DNA of 64,000 bases. It comes from Acidimicrobiales bacterium (GTDB lineage: Bacteria; Actinomycetota; Acidimicrobiia; Acidimicrobiales; UBA8190). The notes under the pieces were generated by a model. The model was not told the DNA's origin. It ran no database searches and was given only the letters and a program-made list of their open reading frames with translations. This document shows positions 1 to 8,333 of this stretch, in pieces. The stretch spans positions 1 through 64,000 of the forward strand of contig DATKSK010000018.1 of assembly GCA_035531755.1 (NCBI GenBank). The letters are read 5' to 3'. The first letter of the stretch is position 1. Each line of letters opens with the position of its first letter. A program made the position numbers and the translations under genes.

Positions 1-515
1 CCGAGGAGCGTCACGAAGATCACGGCCGGCTCCGACGTCCGGTTGTGCCAGGCGTGCCGGGTGCCGTTCTGCACGACACAGTCGCCCGCCCGGAGGTGGA
101 CCTCCTCGCCGTGGTCGAGCTCGAGCCAGACCTCGCCCGACACCACCAGGTCGAGGTCGACCGTGTCGGTCGTGTGCATGCCCGGGTGGTCCGGTTCCAT
201 CACCTCGGCGAGGCCGGGGAGCTTCGTGCCCAGTTCGACGATCGCCGCCTCCACGTCGAGGTCCTCGGGCATGGCCACCGAGTCGGGCCCGAGCGTGAAG
301 AAGCCGAACCGGTAGCCGCCCGGAGGCGGGAAGTACCCGTGCTGCGCAGTCGCCGTGCCGTCGGTGGGGAGGGTGGGCGGCGTGTCGGCCCCCCAGAGCC
401 GGTGGAACTCGGTCCCGGGCAGCAGCGACACGGAGATGGGCTCGACCTGGTCGTCGGCGACGACCACGGAGGTGCCGTCCGCCGTCTGCCCGGTCACGAC
501 GCAACGCATCGCCAT
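1..515 (-). CDS. Cupin-domain protein, C-terminus cut by window edge
   Basis: About 171 residues are visible before the frame runs off the left edge. The C-terminal half has a cupin pattern: a conserved region around HPGMHTTDTVDLDLVVSGEV, then an acidic strand, then GDCVVQNGTRHAWHNR, which carries the second metal-site histidine. The N-terminal third is a less conserved beta-rich region. The start is ATG at 515, with AAGGGA about seven bases upstream; a second ATG two codons in is possible. Cupins of this layout bind a metal and are annotated as small-molecule binding or isomerase/dioxygenase-like proteins. No substrate can be read here. It lies downstream of the lipoprotein gene, separated by the 15-bp repeat array. 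Confidence 0.75.
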   Translation of the reverse strand, partial: MAMRCVVTGQTADGTSVVVADDQVEPISVSLLPGTEFHRLWGADTPPTLPTDGTATAQHGYFPPPGGYRFGFFTLGPDSVAMPEDLDVEAAIVELGTKLPGLAEVMEPDHPGMHTTDTVDLDLVVSGEVWLELDHGEEVHLRAGDCVVQNGTRHAWHNRTSEPAVIFVTLL

Positions 516-523
516 GTCGCTGT

Positions 524-598
524 CCCTTCTGGGGTTGGCCCTCTTGGAGTTGGCCCTCTTGGAGTTGGTCCTTCTGGAGTTGGCCCTATTGGAGTTGG
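524..598. repeat. 15-bp tandem array, five units, over a stop codon
   Basis: Five 15-bp units of the form CCCTCTTGGAGTTGG (plus-strand reading) run without interruption, with one to three mismatches per unit. On the minus strand the first unit holds the last codons and TAG stop (586-588) of the lipoprotein gene. The remaining units fill the gap before the cupin start at 515. The array looks like expansion of the gene's 3' end. Confidence 0.9.
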
Positions 599-1581
599 AC
601 GCTGAGCGACTGCGTCGTCGAGATCTGGTTGCGGTGGTGGCTCCCCACGCGCACCTGCACGGTGAAGACGAACACTCCGGGGGTCACGTCGCTCCTGGAT
701 CGCCCGTGGAGGAGACCGCTGGCGCTGAGCTTCAACCCACGGGGGAGCGCTCCGCTCGTGACCTTCCACCTGTACGGTGCCGTCGCTCCCGTGGCCGAGA
801 GCCGGTAGGAGTAGGCGATGCCCCGGGTGACGGGTGGGAGACCGGTGCTCAGCACCTGGAGACCGGCCGCCGTGGCGGGCTTGGTCCTGGCACCGCCCGT
901 CGTGGCGGTGGTGCCCGTGTTGCCGGTGGTGCCGGTGGTGCCGGTACCTCCGGTGTTCTTGGAGCCTCCGGTGTTGCCCTTCGTGGTCACGGTCGTCGTC
1001 GGGGCCACCGTCGCGGGCACGGGTGTCGTGACGCCGGGACCGAGTGCGCTCGGCGATGCGATCGAAGTGGGCGTGATATCCCACGCGACCTTGGGGGGCC
1101 CGAGGATGGCGAAGCGTCGCGGCGTCACCACCGTCGAGAGCTGGAAGACCTCGCAGCCGGTGATCGCCTGTTGTGCCGCCAGTTGCCCGAGCGTCCCGAA
1201 CACCTGGCAGTCCGCCGGCGTGAACCGGCTGTTCGGCACATGGAGGTGGCCGTTCGAATCGGTGAGCTTGGAGGTGTGGTACGTCGCTGCGAGATCGGCG
1301 GGCGACGACGACGGGTTGGTGAACGTGAGGACGATGGCCACCAACGCGTTGCCGGGACGGGGTTGGGCGATCGACGTCCGACTGACCGGTGCCGGTTCGA
1401 TCACCTTGTCCAGCGTGACCTTGACTCCCGACATCTGCAGGGTCGATCCCACCGTCCCCACGGCCGTGCCTGGCGAACACGCGGCCGCCACCACGGCCAG
1501 GGCCAGCAGGGCCGGGCCTGCTGTGCCCCAGGACCGCCGCCGATTCCGACGGGCCGCGGCATCACGGGCGCGCACCGACAC
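586..1581 (-). CDS. Secreted lipoprotein with Thr/Gly linker and putative-Ig domain
   Basis: Predicted exported lipoprotein of 331 residues. A hydrophobic segment ends in the lipobox LALAVVAAAC, so mature protein would be lipidated on Cys about 35 residues in. The next ~150 residues resemble the beta-sandwich of DUF4352-type extracellular proteins (conserved ALVAIVLTFTNPS). A low-complexity Gly/Thr stretch (about 200-235) follows, then a C-terminal putative-Ig (He_PIG-like) domain with the characteristic PYRWKVTSGALPRGLKLSAS. GTG at 1581 is chosen because GGGG lies just upstream and it gives a normal signal peptide; GTG 1575 or 1626 are alternatives. Role unknown; a surface-exposed binding or structural protein is the best reading. 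Confidence 0.75.
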   Translation of the reverse strand: MSVRARDAAARRNRRRSWGTAGPALLALAVVAAACSPGTAVGTVGSTLQMSGVKVTLDKVIEPAPVSRTSIAQPRPGNALVAIVLTFTNPSSSPADLAATYHTSKLTDSNGHLHVPNSRFTPADCQVFGTLGQLAAQQAITGCEVFQLSTVVTPRRFAILGPPKVAWDITPTSIASPSALGPGVTTPVPATVAPTTTVTTKGNTGGSKNTGGTGTTGTTGNTGTTATTGGARTKPATAAGLQVLSTGLPPVTRGIAYSYRLSATGATAPYRWKVTSGALPRGLKLSASGLLHGRSRSDVTPGVFVFTVQVRVGSHHRNQISTTQSLSVQLQ

Positions 1582-1820
1582 CGGACCCCGTTGATCGTTG
1601 CCCCCCCGGGCCAGCCACCCCCGCACTCGTTACCTCGTGTGCTCGCTCGCCGCGTCTCCCGGCGACCATTGTTGCACCTGTGAGGACCCTGGGCGAGAGC
1701 GCCCTATAGTCGGGGTGGCCGGGGTGGCGGGGTGGCCGAGGTGGTCCGGGGGCCGGGCGGCGGGAATCGGATCGTCCCACCTGGTCCTTCCCGGAACCCT
1801 CCACGCACCGGCCCTTCCGG

Positions 1821-2777
1821 TCAGCCGGCTGCCAAGGTCGTCGTCGTGCCGGCCACGGTCGTCGTGGGCGCTGACGTCGTCGTCCCCGGAGGCGCTGTCG
1901 TGGTCGTCGGGGCGGTGGTGGTCGAGGTGCCCGACGTGGTGGTGGTCGAGGTGCCCGACGTGGTGGTGGTCGAGGTGCCCGACGTGGTGGTGGTCGCCGA
2001 GGTCGTGGTCGATGCCGATGTCGTCGTGGGCGCGGTGGTGAGCGCCGTCGACGAGCTGGTGGACGTGGGCGCTCCGGGCTTCGTCGTCGTGGGGAGCGGC
2101 CGCGCCGGGGATGCGGCCCTGACGGGTGACGTCCCGGCCGACGTGTCGGGCACACCGGAGCCGGCGCCTGCCGCCGCTGTCGCAGGGGCTGCGGTGATCC
2201 GGGGCAGCGCCTGCAGCGCGAGCTCGATGGAGGTCAGCGTCGTCTCCGAGGGCAGGGCGCGCAACGCGTGCTCGATCGGGACCAGGTCGGTAGTCGTCGG
2301 CAGGGTGTGGAGCCAACGCACGATCGGGTTCCCCGTCGTCGTCGTGACGAGGGCGTCGCGCCCGGACGGAGACGCGCCACCGCCGACGGAGAGCCCGATG
2401 CCGGTGACGAGCCCTCCGAGGGCGACGAGGACCATGCCCATCCCCACCACGGTTCGGACACGGAACATCCCGCGCGTCTCGGTGACAGCCCGGTCCGCTG
2501 CCGGCATCGCTGCGGCAACGGCGTCGGTGTGCGCCCCCGACATGTGTGCCCAGGACGGCACGGCCCCGGACCGCTCGGCCCCGGACCGCTCGGCCCCACC
2601 CGGCGCCCGGTCCCGATCAGCGGGGGGCGTGGCCGGGTCCGCGGGGTGTACGAGGACCGTCGTCGTATCGAGAGACCCGACGCCGAAGTCCCTGACGAGC
2701 CGCGTCGGCTCACCCTGCGTGAACAGCCGCTCCTCGTGGATCCCGAACGGGTCGGGATGCCATCCGTCGAGCTCCAT
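1821..2777 (-). CDS. Membrane protein: DUF2510-like N-terminus, one TM, Thr-rich stalk
   Basis: 318 residues. It opens with MELDGWHPDPFGIHEERLF, which matches the start of the short DUF2510 motif (GWxPDPxG...R.F) common at the N-terminus of actinobacterial membrane proteins. One transmembrane segment (VVGMGMVLVALGGLVTGIG) lies around residues 110-135. The outside portion ends in about 100 residues that are nearly all Thr, Ser, Ala and Pro, including three copies of TTTTSGTS. This is an extended, probably wall-spanning stalk. ATG 2777 is chosen because a G-rich ribosome site precedes it and because it starts exactly on the DUF2510 motif. No enzymatic domain is visible. Confidence 0.7.
   Translation of the reverse strand: MELDGWHPDPFGIHEERLFTQGEPTRLVRDFGVGSLDTTTVLVHPADPATPPADRDRAPGGAERSGAERSGAVPSWAHMSGAHTDAVAAAMPAADRAVTETRGMFRVRTVVGMGMVLVALGGLVTGIGLSVGGGASPSGRDALVTTTTGNPIVRWLHTLPTTTDLVPIEHALRALPSETTLTSIELALQALPRITAAPATAAAGAGSGVPDTSAGTSPVRAASPARPLPTTTKPGAPTSTSSSTALTTAPTTTSASTTTSATTTTSGTSTTTTSGTSTTTTSGTSTTTAPTTTTAPPGTTTSAPTTTVAGTTTTLAAG
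1921..1992. repeat. 24-bp tandem repeat, three perfect units
   Basis: Three identical 24-bp units (GTCGAGGTGCCCGACGTGGTGGTG on plus, shown here by its sense) lie in frame inside the Thr-rich stalk gene and encode the repeated octapeptide TTTTSGTS. Perfect identity at the DNA level suggests recent expansion and possible length variation between strains. Confidence 0.9.
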
Positions 2778-2873
2778 ACCCCCCCACCCCCGAAGGGCCC
2801 CGGATCGGTCAGGCCCAACGTCGGTCACGAATGTACCGCCGGCCCGGGGGCTTGGAAAGCGCCGGGTAGGCAG

Positions 2874-2916
2874 CCCGTCGCCCCGTCGCCCCGTCGCCCC
2901 GTCGCCCCGTCGCCCC
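2874..2916. repeat. 8-bp microsatellite CCCCGTCG, about five units
   Basis: A perfect run of the octamer CCCCGTCG lies in the 353-base gap (2778-3130) between the Thr-rich membrane protein and the third YbjQ-type gene. I see no gene or RNA in the rest of this gap. It lies about 100 bases upstream of the membrane-protein start, so unit-number changes could alter promoter spacing; that is speculation. Confidence 0.85.
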
Positions 2917-3130
2917 GGGATGCTCGGTGTGGCCGAGGTCCCGCCTGACCGAGAACTTCGAGGGTACCTGACGTGGGTGATCGGGCTCGACCACATCCGC
3001 CCCTTTGTCGCCTACCAGCCGAGCGGCGCTGAGTCCCTGGTCCGGCGCCCGCCGGGACGATCGGGCTCCCGACGAAGACCGGCCTGATCTCGCAGCTTCG
3101 AAGGTGGCGCGCGATCAGCGGAGCGCTTCC

Positions 3131-3979
3131 CTATTGGGACCGGAGGGACTCGGCCTCGAACTGCACGACGGCGTCGTCGAGCGACAGGACCACACGCGGT
3201 CGGAGGTAGGCGTGGGACTCGGCCTCCAGGCGGACCGCCGTCCCCCACGCCGCGAACCCGATGGCGTGGTGGGCGAAGGGCATGGGGCCCTCCGTCACCT
3301 TGACTTCGACGATCCCCGTTCCGCCCATGGTGAGGGCGGTGCTCTGCATGCGCTCCATCGCCAGCTCGCGCGCCGAGTACATCGCCTCGGTGAAGTTCGA
3401 CAACTCGACGTTCTCGCGCGACTGCTTCAACGACGTGGACGCCGATCGCCGTGGCGCGTAGACGAAGCTCGCCCCGTAGGCCAGGCCTACCGGCCGCCAA
3501 CCCGCCTGGTGTAGCAGCGAGAAGTCACGGCCCGACAGGTCGGAGACGAAGACGTCCGCACCCGACGACGCGCCCACGGGGCGCACGGCCGTGCCGACCA
3601 GCTCCACGTCCACGTGGTACCGGTCCACGGCCACCTCGACGTGCACCCCCACGACCCCGTGCCCACCCGACCGGGTGCACTCGTCGGCGATCCGGCTGAC
3701 GGCGCCTTCGAAGGCCATGCCCTGCGCCGCGGATGCCACCGCGATCTCGCCCTGCCCCCAGCTCCAGATCCCGCTCGGGATCGAGCACAAGGAGACGCCG
3801 CACACGAGCTCGACGGGCTCCCACCCGATCGAGTGCAGCAGGAGAGCCTCGTCGATCGACAGGTCCGACGTCACCGCCCGGCCGCGCCCGCCGTCCCCGG
3901 CGGCCAGCGCCTCGGTGGCGCGCCGCAGCTCGGCACGGATGTCGGCGGGCGCCGGGTCGGGGGACGGCCGGGCGCTCAC
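3131..3979 (-). CDS. Double YbjQ-type (heavy-metal-binding superfamily) protein, third of array
   Basis: 282 residues forming two divergent copies of the YbjQ/DUF74 fold. Copy one spans about 35-135 and copy two about 140-270. Each copy has the opening SDLSxxE/F...GWxPV block, a helix with SRIADEC or YSARELAMERM, and a GTGIVEVKV or GHGVVGVHV strand, ending in a GTAV segment. Single-domain YbjQ proteins form pentamers; the double-domain version has no known function. It starts with GTG overlapping the previous stop by four bases (GTGA), so it is translationally coupled to its neighbour. It is the last gene of a four-gene operon. YbjQ is called heavy-metal-binding by family name only; no metal motif is evident here. 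Confidence 0.8.
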   Translation of the reverse strand: MSARPSPDPAPADIRAELRRATEALAAGDGGRGRAVTSDLSIDEALLLHSIGWEPVELVCGVSLCSIPSGIWSWGQGEIAVASAAQGMAFEGAVSRIADECTRSGGHGVVGVHVEVAVDRYHVDVELVGTAVRPVGASSGADVFVSDLSGRDFSLLHQAGWRPVGLAYGASFVYAPRRSASTSLKQSRENVELSNFTEAMYSARELAMERMQSTALTMGGTGIVEVKVTEGPMPFAHHAIGFAAWGTAVRLEAESHAYLRPRVVLSLDDAVVQFEAESLRSQ

Positions 3980-4875
3980 GACAGGCTGACCGTCGGCATC
4001 GGCGGAGCCACGGGATCGAAGTCCTTGAACCGGCGCACACGTGTGCCGCGCAGGATGCACTCGATGACCTCGTCGCCCTCCCCGAGGCGGCGCTCCGACG
4101 TGGTCAGGCGCGCACCGTGCAGCGAGTCGGAGCCGAGCTGGCCCCGGACATGGGACCGCGCCAACTGGCGGACCGCCATGTGGGCCCGGACGACCTGGTC
4201 GACCTCCTGGGCGCCGGCACCTCCCCAGGACAGGTTGCGGCCCTCCATGAGGTAGTCGGTCATGCAGTACGCCCACACGCGCACGGAGCTCATGGCGGCC
4301 GCCAGCGCCACGGGCATGAGCCCGGCCTCGATGAGCTTGGCCAGGCGCTGGCCGGCGAGGTAGGTCGTCCACGGTCGGCCGCCGGGCGGTGGCGACCCGC
4401 CGTCGACCACCACGGCGGTCCCGAGGATGTGGAACTCCGTGACCCCCAATTCCGTGAGGTGGCGCGCACGGTCGACGACGCCGATGACGCCGTGGGCACC
4501 GGCGGCCGTCGCCTCCTCGACGAGGCGTACGTACGCCGAGCCGAACCCCTGGGCCCAGGCCGCCTCGACCCACGTCTGCTCGTAGTTCTGGCCCCAGGCC
4601 CGGTGGTCGGCGGAGACGAACCCGTGGGGGCATCGGTAGGTCTCGGCGTAGGCGCCCCCGTCGCCGCCCGCCGAATACGGGCTCGACGCCTGCTGGTACG
4701 GCGATCCGGCGCCGTACCAGCTCCACTTCATGACGCAGAAGCCCTGCACCAGCCCGACGGGGCGCAGGCCCATGGCCAGGCAGGCCGCGAAGTCGGGCAC
4801 CGACAGGCCCGACGAGAAGCCCCCGGACCCGAGCCGCCGCTCCGCCGCCTCGGGGAGGGCGTCGTCGTCGGCCAT
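3976..4875 (-). CDS. Divergent double YbjQ-type protein, second of array
   Basis: 299 residues. The first half keeps the family pattern (GFSSGLSVPDF, then GAHGVIGVVDRAR, then FHILGTAVV). The second half is weaker (TYLAGQRLAKLIEAGLMPVA) and ends in a polar tail with FKDFDPVAPPMPTVSLS. An insert rich in Tyr, Ser and Gly (around 50-85) separates the first strands and is absent from the sister proteins. The ATG overlaps the upstream stop by one base (TGATG). It is the most diverged of the three paralogues. Function unknown. Confidence 0.75.
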   Translation of the reverse strand: MADDDALPEAAERRLGSGGFSSGLSVPDFAACLAMGLRPVGLVQGFCVMKWSWYGAGSPYQQASSPYSAGGDGGAYAETYRCPHGFVSADHRAWGQNYEQTWVEAAWAQGFGSAYVRLVEEATAAGAHGVIGVVDRARHLTELGVTEFHILGTAVVVDGGSPPPGGRPWTTYLAGQRLAKLIEAGLMPVALAAAMSSVRVWAYCMTDYLMEGRNLSWGGAGAQEVDQVVRAHMAVRQLARSHVRGQLGSDSLHGARLTTSERRLGEGDEVIECILRGTRVRRFKDFDPVAPPMPTVSLS

Positions 4876-5669
4876 CAGTTGTCGAGCGAGATGACGGTGG
4901 TCGGTCTCGGCAGCGTCACGCCGTCGCGCACCTTGAGCACCGCCGTCCCGAGTGCCAGGAACTCGATCGTGTGCGAGCCCCACTGGTGGGACTTCTCCTC
5001 GAGACGGACACCGACGATGCCGGTGGCCGCCAACGTGGTGGCCTCGTCCTGCATGCGGGTCATGGCGAGCTCGCGCGCCTCGTACAGGGCCTGCGTGAAG
5101 TTGGGCAGCTCGACGTTCTGCCCGACCGAGCCCAGTGCCTGGCCGAGCCCGCGGTGGGCGATGTGGTACACGCACGTGCCCATGACCAGGCCCTGGGGAA
5201 CGTGGCCCGTCTGCATGATCGTCCAGAAGTCCTGACCGGACAGGTCCGAAGTGAACGGCTTGCCGAGCTTGTTGCGGTACGAGTTCCCGTCCTCCGCCTT
5301 CACCGCCGTGCCCATGGCGATGAACTCCGCGGCGTCGTTGCCCCATTCGTAGTAGTTGACGTCCAGGCGGACGCCCACCACGCCGTCGGCGCCGAGCTCG
5401 GCCGCCTCCTCCTCCATGCGCGTCATGGCGAGCTCCCGGGCGTTGTACATCGCCTCGGTCAGCTTGGTGAGCTCCTGGCTCTGGCCCCACTTCCGGACCT
5501 GGATCCCCGTGTGGTAGATCGACGACCCCATCACAAAGCCGAGGGGGTGGAACCCCGCCTCCTTGACCAGGAGGAACTCGTTCACCGACAGGTCCGAGGT
5601 GAACAGCCCGCGCTCCAGCTGTTGGAGGCGCCGCTCGGCGTCCTTGGGGAGGTCGGGGGGCTGGCTCAC
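4875..5669 (-). CDS. Double YbjQ-type (heavy-metal-binding superfamily) protein, first of array
   Basis: 264 residues and the clearest member of the family. Each half contains FTSDLSVNEF or FTSDLSGQDF, a helix ending ARELAMTRM, and GADGVVGVRL or ATGIVGVRL, followed by an IEFLALGTAV-type strand. The two halves are obvious internal duplicates. The start is GTG 5669, with GGAGG six bases upstream. That ribosome site belongs to a 23-bp segment that is also present at the end of the preceding gene. The gene is the second of the four-gene operon; its product probably assembles with the two following paralogues, since all three have the same two-domain layout (inference). Confidence 0.85.
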   Translation of the reverse strand: MSQPPDLPKDAERRLQQLERGLFTSDLSVNEFLLVKEAGFHPLGFVMGSSIYHTGIQVRKWGQSQELTKLTEAMYNARELAMTRMEEEAAELGADGVVGVRLDVNYYEWGNDAAEFIAMGTAVKAEDGNSYRNKLGKPFTSDLSGQDFWTIMQTGHVPQGLVMGTCVYHIAHRGLGQALGSVGQNVELPNFTQALYEARELAMTRMQDEATTLAATGIVGVRLEEKSHQWGSHTIEFLALGTAVLKVRDGVTLPRPTTVISLDN

Positions 5670-5738
5670 GGTGATCCTCCGATCACGACAACCGTCGGGG
5701 ATCCTCCGGTGATGATCACGGTGATCCTCCGATCACGA
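5666..5738. repeat. 23-bp direct repeat carrying a ribosome site, 50 bp apart
   Basis: An exact 23-bp sequence occurs at 5666-5688 and 5716-5738, with a third degenerate GGAGGATC copy between them. The upstream copy encodes the last residues and stop of the 137-residue gene. The other supplies GGAGG and the GTG start of the first YbjQ-type gene. The arrangement looks like a duplication of the gene end that created the translation start region of the next gene. Confidence 0.9.
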
Positions 5739-6129
5739 TGTTCTCGAGGGCGACCCGGGCGTTCTCGCTGTGGGCGGCCTCCGCCTTCAGGCTCATCAGC
5801 AGGCGCTTCAGCCACTCGTCCATGGACACCGTCTCGTTGCGGATGCGGATGCCCCCCGAGCTGTGCCCGATGCTGCAGCGCACGGTGGCGCCGTCGACCT
5901 CGGCCCGCAGGACGTCGTCGCCCATCGTCATCTCCACCGACCTGATGTCGTCGGACTTGCGGAGGATGCCGCCGGCGCGCTCGCACCGCAGCCGTTTGCC
6001 GAGTACGTCGGTCAGCTGCCTGACCAACAACTTCAGCATCATGTGGACGTCGGCCGTGTTCGACTGCAACGCGGCCGCGGCCATGTCGAAGTCGAACGCC
6101 TCGTCGGTGCCGGGCGCCATCGGCTGCAT
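5716..6129 (-). CDS. Uncharacterised 137-residue protein leading the YbjQ-type operon
   Basis: I do not recognise this family. The product is small, soluble and mixed alpha/beta, with no signal peptide or membrane segment. The first half has a helical stretch (VHMMLKLLVRQLTDVLGKRL). The second half reads as beta strands (VLRAEVDGATVRCSIGHSS, GIRIRNETVSMDEW) followed by a long C-terminal helix rich in Ala, Ser and Glu. The ATG is at 6129; a second in-frame Met follows three codons later. It sits 46 bases upstream of the first double-YbjQ gene on the same strand. Promoter not identified. Confidence 0.7.
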   Translation of the reverse strand: MQPMAPGTDEAFDFDMAAAALQSNTADVHMMLKLLVRQLTDVLGKRLRCERAGGILRKSDDIRSVEMTMGDDVLRAEVDGATVRCSIGHSSGGIRIRNETVSMDEWLKRLLMSLKAEAAHSENARVALENIVIGGSP

Positions 6130-6230
6130 GCTACCGGGTGGGCCCCGCCCGAGACCGGCGGGTCGCCGGGGCGGGCCGATCGTCGTCGTGGCGGTGCCTG
6201 GACGCGCGCGCCGAGGGGCTCCCGGTGGCG

Positions 6231-8225
6231 CTACCAGTTGTTCGTCATGTAGAAGCCGGTGGTTATGTACACACCGGCTGCCGATGCCTGCAGGAAGTAG
6301 GCGCCGCTCTTGCTGTTCGCCGACAGGACCGGTGAGGTCGCGATCCCCTGGGCGTTGGTCACCGCAGTGGGGGATCCCCAGAAGTACAGCGACGCCCCCT
6401 TCGTCGGGGCGCTGAACGTCACCACCACGCCCGCGACCCCGGCGCCGGCGCTGTCGGTGACCTTGGCCTGGACCACCGTCGGGAAGAAGTGGTTGATCGG
6501 CGTGCTCTGGACGTAGCCGTACCACGAGTAGATCAGTGTGGGGACGGCCGTGCTCGTGGTCGTGCCCCATGACGGCGCCGATGCCGCGTCACCCGAGTAC
6601 GACCCCAGGACCAGTCGGTTCGACGGGACGGGCCCGTTGCAGGTGGCCGTGCCGTTCGAGATGGTGGCCGTGCACAGCGCGCTGAGACCCGCCGAGAAGA
6701 CCACCGACCCGGTCGGCCCCGCTGACCCGGCCACGGAGGCGGTGTAGGCCATGGTGCCGGTCGACACCTGCTGCATCGACAGCGCCGTGGAACTGGCCGC
6801 CAACGACGGGTCGGTCTCCACGACGCCCTCGCGCCCCGACGAGCCGAGGTAGGTGCCGACCGCCAGGCAGGCGCCCGCCGCCGGGCACGTCACCGGGGCG
6901 AACGAGGGGTCCGGGCTGGTGGAGGCGTCGGTGGGGAGGGGGGCCGTGGTCACGACCCAGGCGCCCCCCGAGAGGTTCCAGAACAATCCCGTCACCGTGC
7001 CCGCCGCGTTCGACTGGCCGACGGCGACGCAGGTGGTGCTGGTCGGGCAGGCCACGTCGTGGACCTCGATGCCCGTCGACGACGCCGTCCCCGAGGGCTC
7101 GGGCGCGTACGACGCGCTCCACGCGCCCGACGACAGCGACTCGATGAGCCCCTGGGCCACGCCGCCCACCGTCACCAGGCCCGTGGCCACGCAGTCGGTG
7201 GCGTCACCGCAGGCCACCGCGTCGAGCTGGACGTCCGGCGAGGCGGCGCCCCCGGGCGTGGGCGCGTACGACGCGCTCCACGAGCCCCCCGACAACGTGT
7301 CGACCACGCCCTCGTAGCTGCCGTCGAAGGTGGTGCCCGCCACCACGCACGACGACGCCGCGGTGCACGACACGGCCAGGTCGTTGTTGGCGATCGACGT
7401 CAGCGACGAGGCGCCCGCCGGCAGCGGCAGCGCCACCGCCGACCAGGCTCCCCCGGCCAGGGTGTCGACCATGCCCAGGTAGGTGCCGGCGACCAGGTAG
7501 GTGCCGGTGGCCACGCACGCGCCCGCCGACGGGCACGACAGCCCCAGGAACTGTGACCCCGAGGCCGCCGCGGGCAGGGGAGCAGTCGCCGCGCTCCATC
7601 CGCCGCCGGCGTAGCCGTCCACGAACGCCTGCTCGCCGCCACCGCTCTGGGTGTAGACGCCCACCGCCGCGCACGAGCCGGCGACGGGGCACGCCAACGC
7701 CGTCAGTTGCGCGTAGGCGCTCGTCCCGTAGGTGAGGGCGTCGGCGGGCAGGGGCGAGGCGCTCGGGGTCCACACGCCGTTGGCCAATTGCTCGACCAAC
7801 GCCTGGGTGGCGCCGGAGGCGTCCAGGTAGCGGCCCACGGCGACGCACGATCCGAGGGTCGGGCAGGTCACGGAGGCGAGCAACCCCTGGGGGTCGGCCG
7901 AGGCACCCGTCGGGAGGGGGGCCTCCATGGCGCTCCACGTGCCCCCCGACTCCGAGAGGATCAGCCCGGCCGAGTAGTAGACGCCGCCGGTCACGGCGGG
8001 ATAGTCGCCGACGGCGATGCACCATCCGTCGACCGGGCACGACGACGAGTCGATGGTGACGCCCTGGCCGGTGACGGCGTTGGCCGGCAACGGGGGGTTG
8101 ACCGCGCTCCACGAGATGGACGCGTTGGCGATCGGTGCGGTCCCCACCACCAGGAGGGCGCTCACACCCAGGATGGCTGCCAGGGCAGCCACCAGACTCG
8201 GTCGACGCGTCACGACGCTGATCAT
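6231..8225 (-). CDS. Secreted Cys-repeat protein with two C-terminal Ig-like domains
   Basis: 664 residues. It has a signal peptide (MISVVTRRPSL, then a hydrophobic core ending in PIANA). The first ~460 residues consist of eight repeats of roughly 50-60 residues, each with a C-x5-C-VAVG-like core such as CPTLGSCVAVG or CPAAGACLAVG, followed by a GG.W linker and APLP. Eight paired-cysteine units would suit a disulfide-stapled beta-propeller, although that is inference. Two Ig-like domains follow: one of the Big_3 type (TGSVVFSAGLSALCTATIS), and one of the invasin Big_1 type (VVQAKVTDSAGAGVAGVVVT). ATG 8225 follows a GGGGGC ribosome site. The role is probably at the cell surface or in the matrix; no enzyme motif is present. 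Confidence 0.75.
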   Translation of the reverse strand: MISVVTRRPSLVAALAAILGVSALLVVGTAPIANASISWSAVNPPLPANAVTGQGVTIDSSSCPVDGWCIAVGDYPAVTGGVYYSAGLILSESGGTWSAMEAPLPTGASADPQGLLASVTCPTLGSCVAVGRYLDASGATQALVEQLANGVWTPSASPLPADALTYGTSAYAQLTALACPVAGSCAAVGVYTQSGGGEQAFVDGYAGGGWSAATAPLPAAASGSQFLGLSCPSAGACVATGTYLVAGTYLGMVDTLAGGAWSAVALPLPAGASSLTSIANNDLAVSCTAASSCVVAGTTFDGSYEGVVDTLSGGSWSASYAPTPGGAASPDVQLDAVACGDATDCVATGLVTVGGVAQGLIESLSSGAWSASYAPEPSGTASSTGIEVHDVACPTSTTCVAVGQSNAAGTVTGLFWNLSGGAWVVTTAPLPTDASTSPDPSFAPVTCPAAGACLAVGTYLGSSGREGVVETDPSLAASSTALSMQQVSTGTMAYTASVAGSAGPTGSVVFSAGLSALCTATISNGTATCNGPVPSNRLVLGSYSGDAASAPSWGTTTSTAVPTLIYSWYGYVQSTPINHFFPTVVQAKVTDSAGAGVAGVVVTFSAPTKGASLYFWGSPTAVTNAQGIATSPVLSANSKSGAYFLQASAAGVYITTGFYMTNNW

Positions 8226-8333
8226 GGTGCCCCCAGACCCCCGGCACGGCCGGGCTGCCTTTCGGCCGGCCCCCCACCCGCGCATAGTTCCCGCCGCCGA
8301 CACGTTGTTCGGCCGGGACCCTCCGGCGCATCG

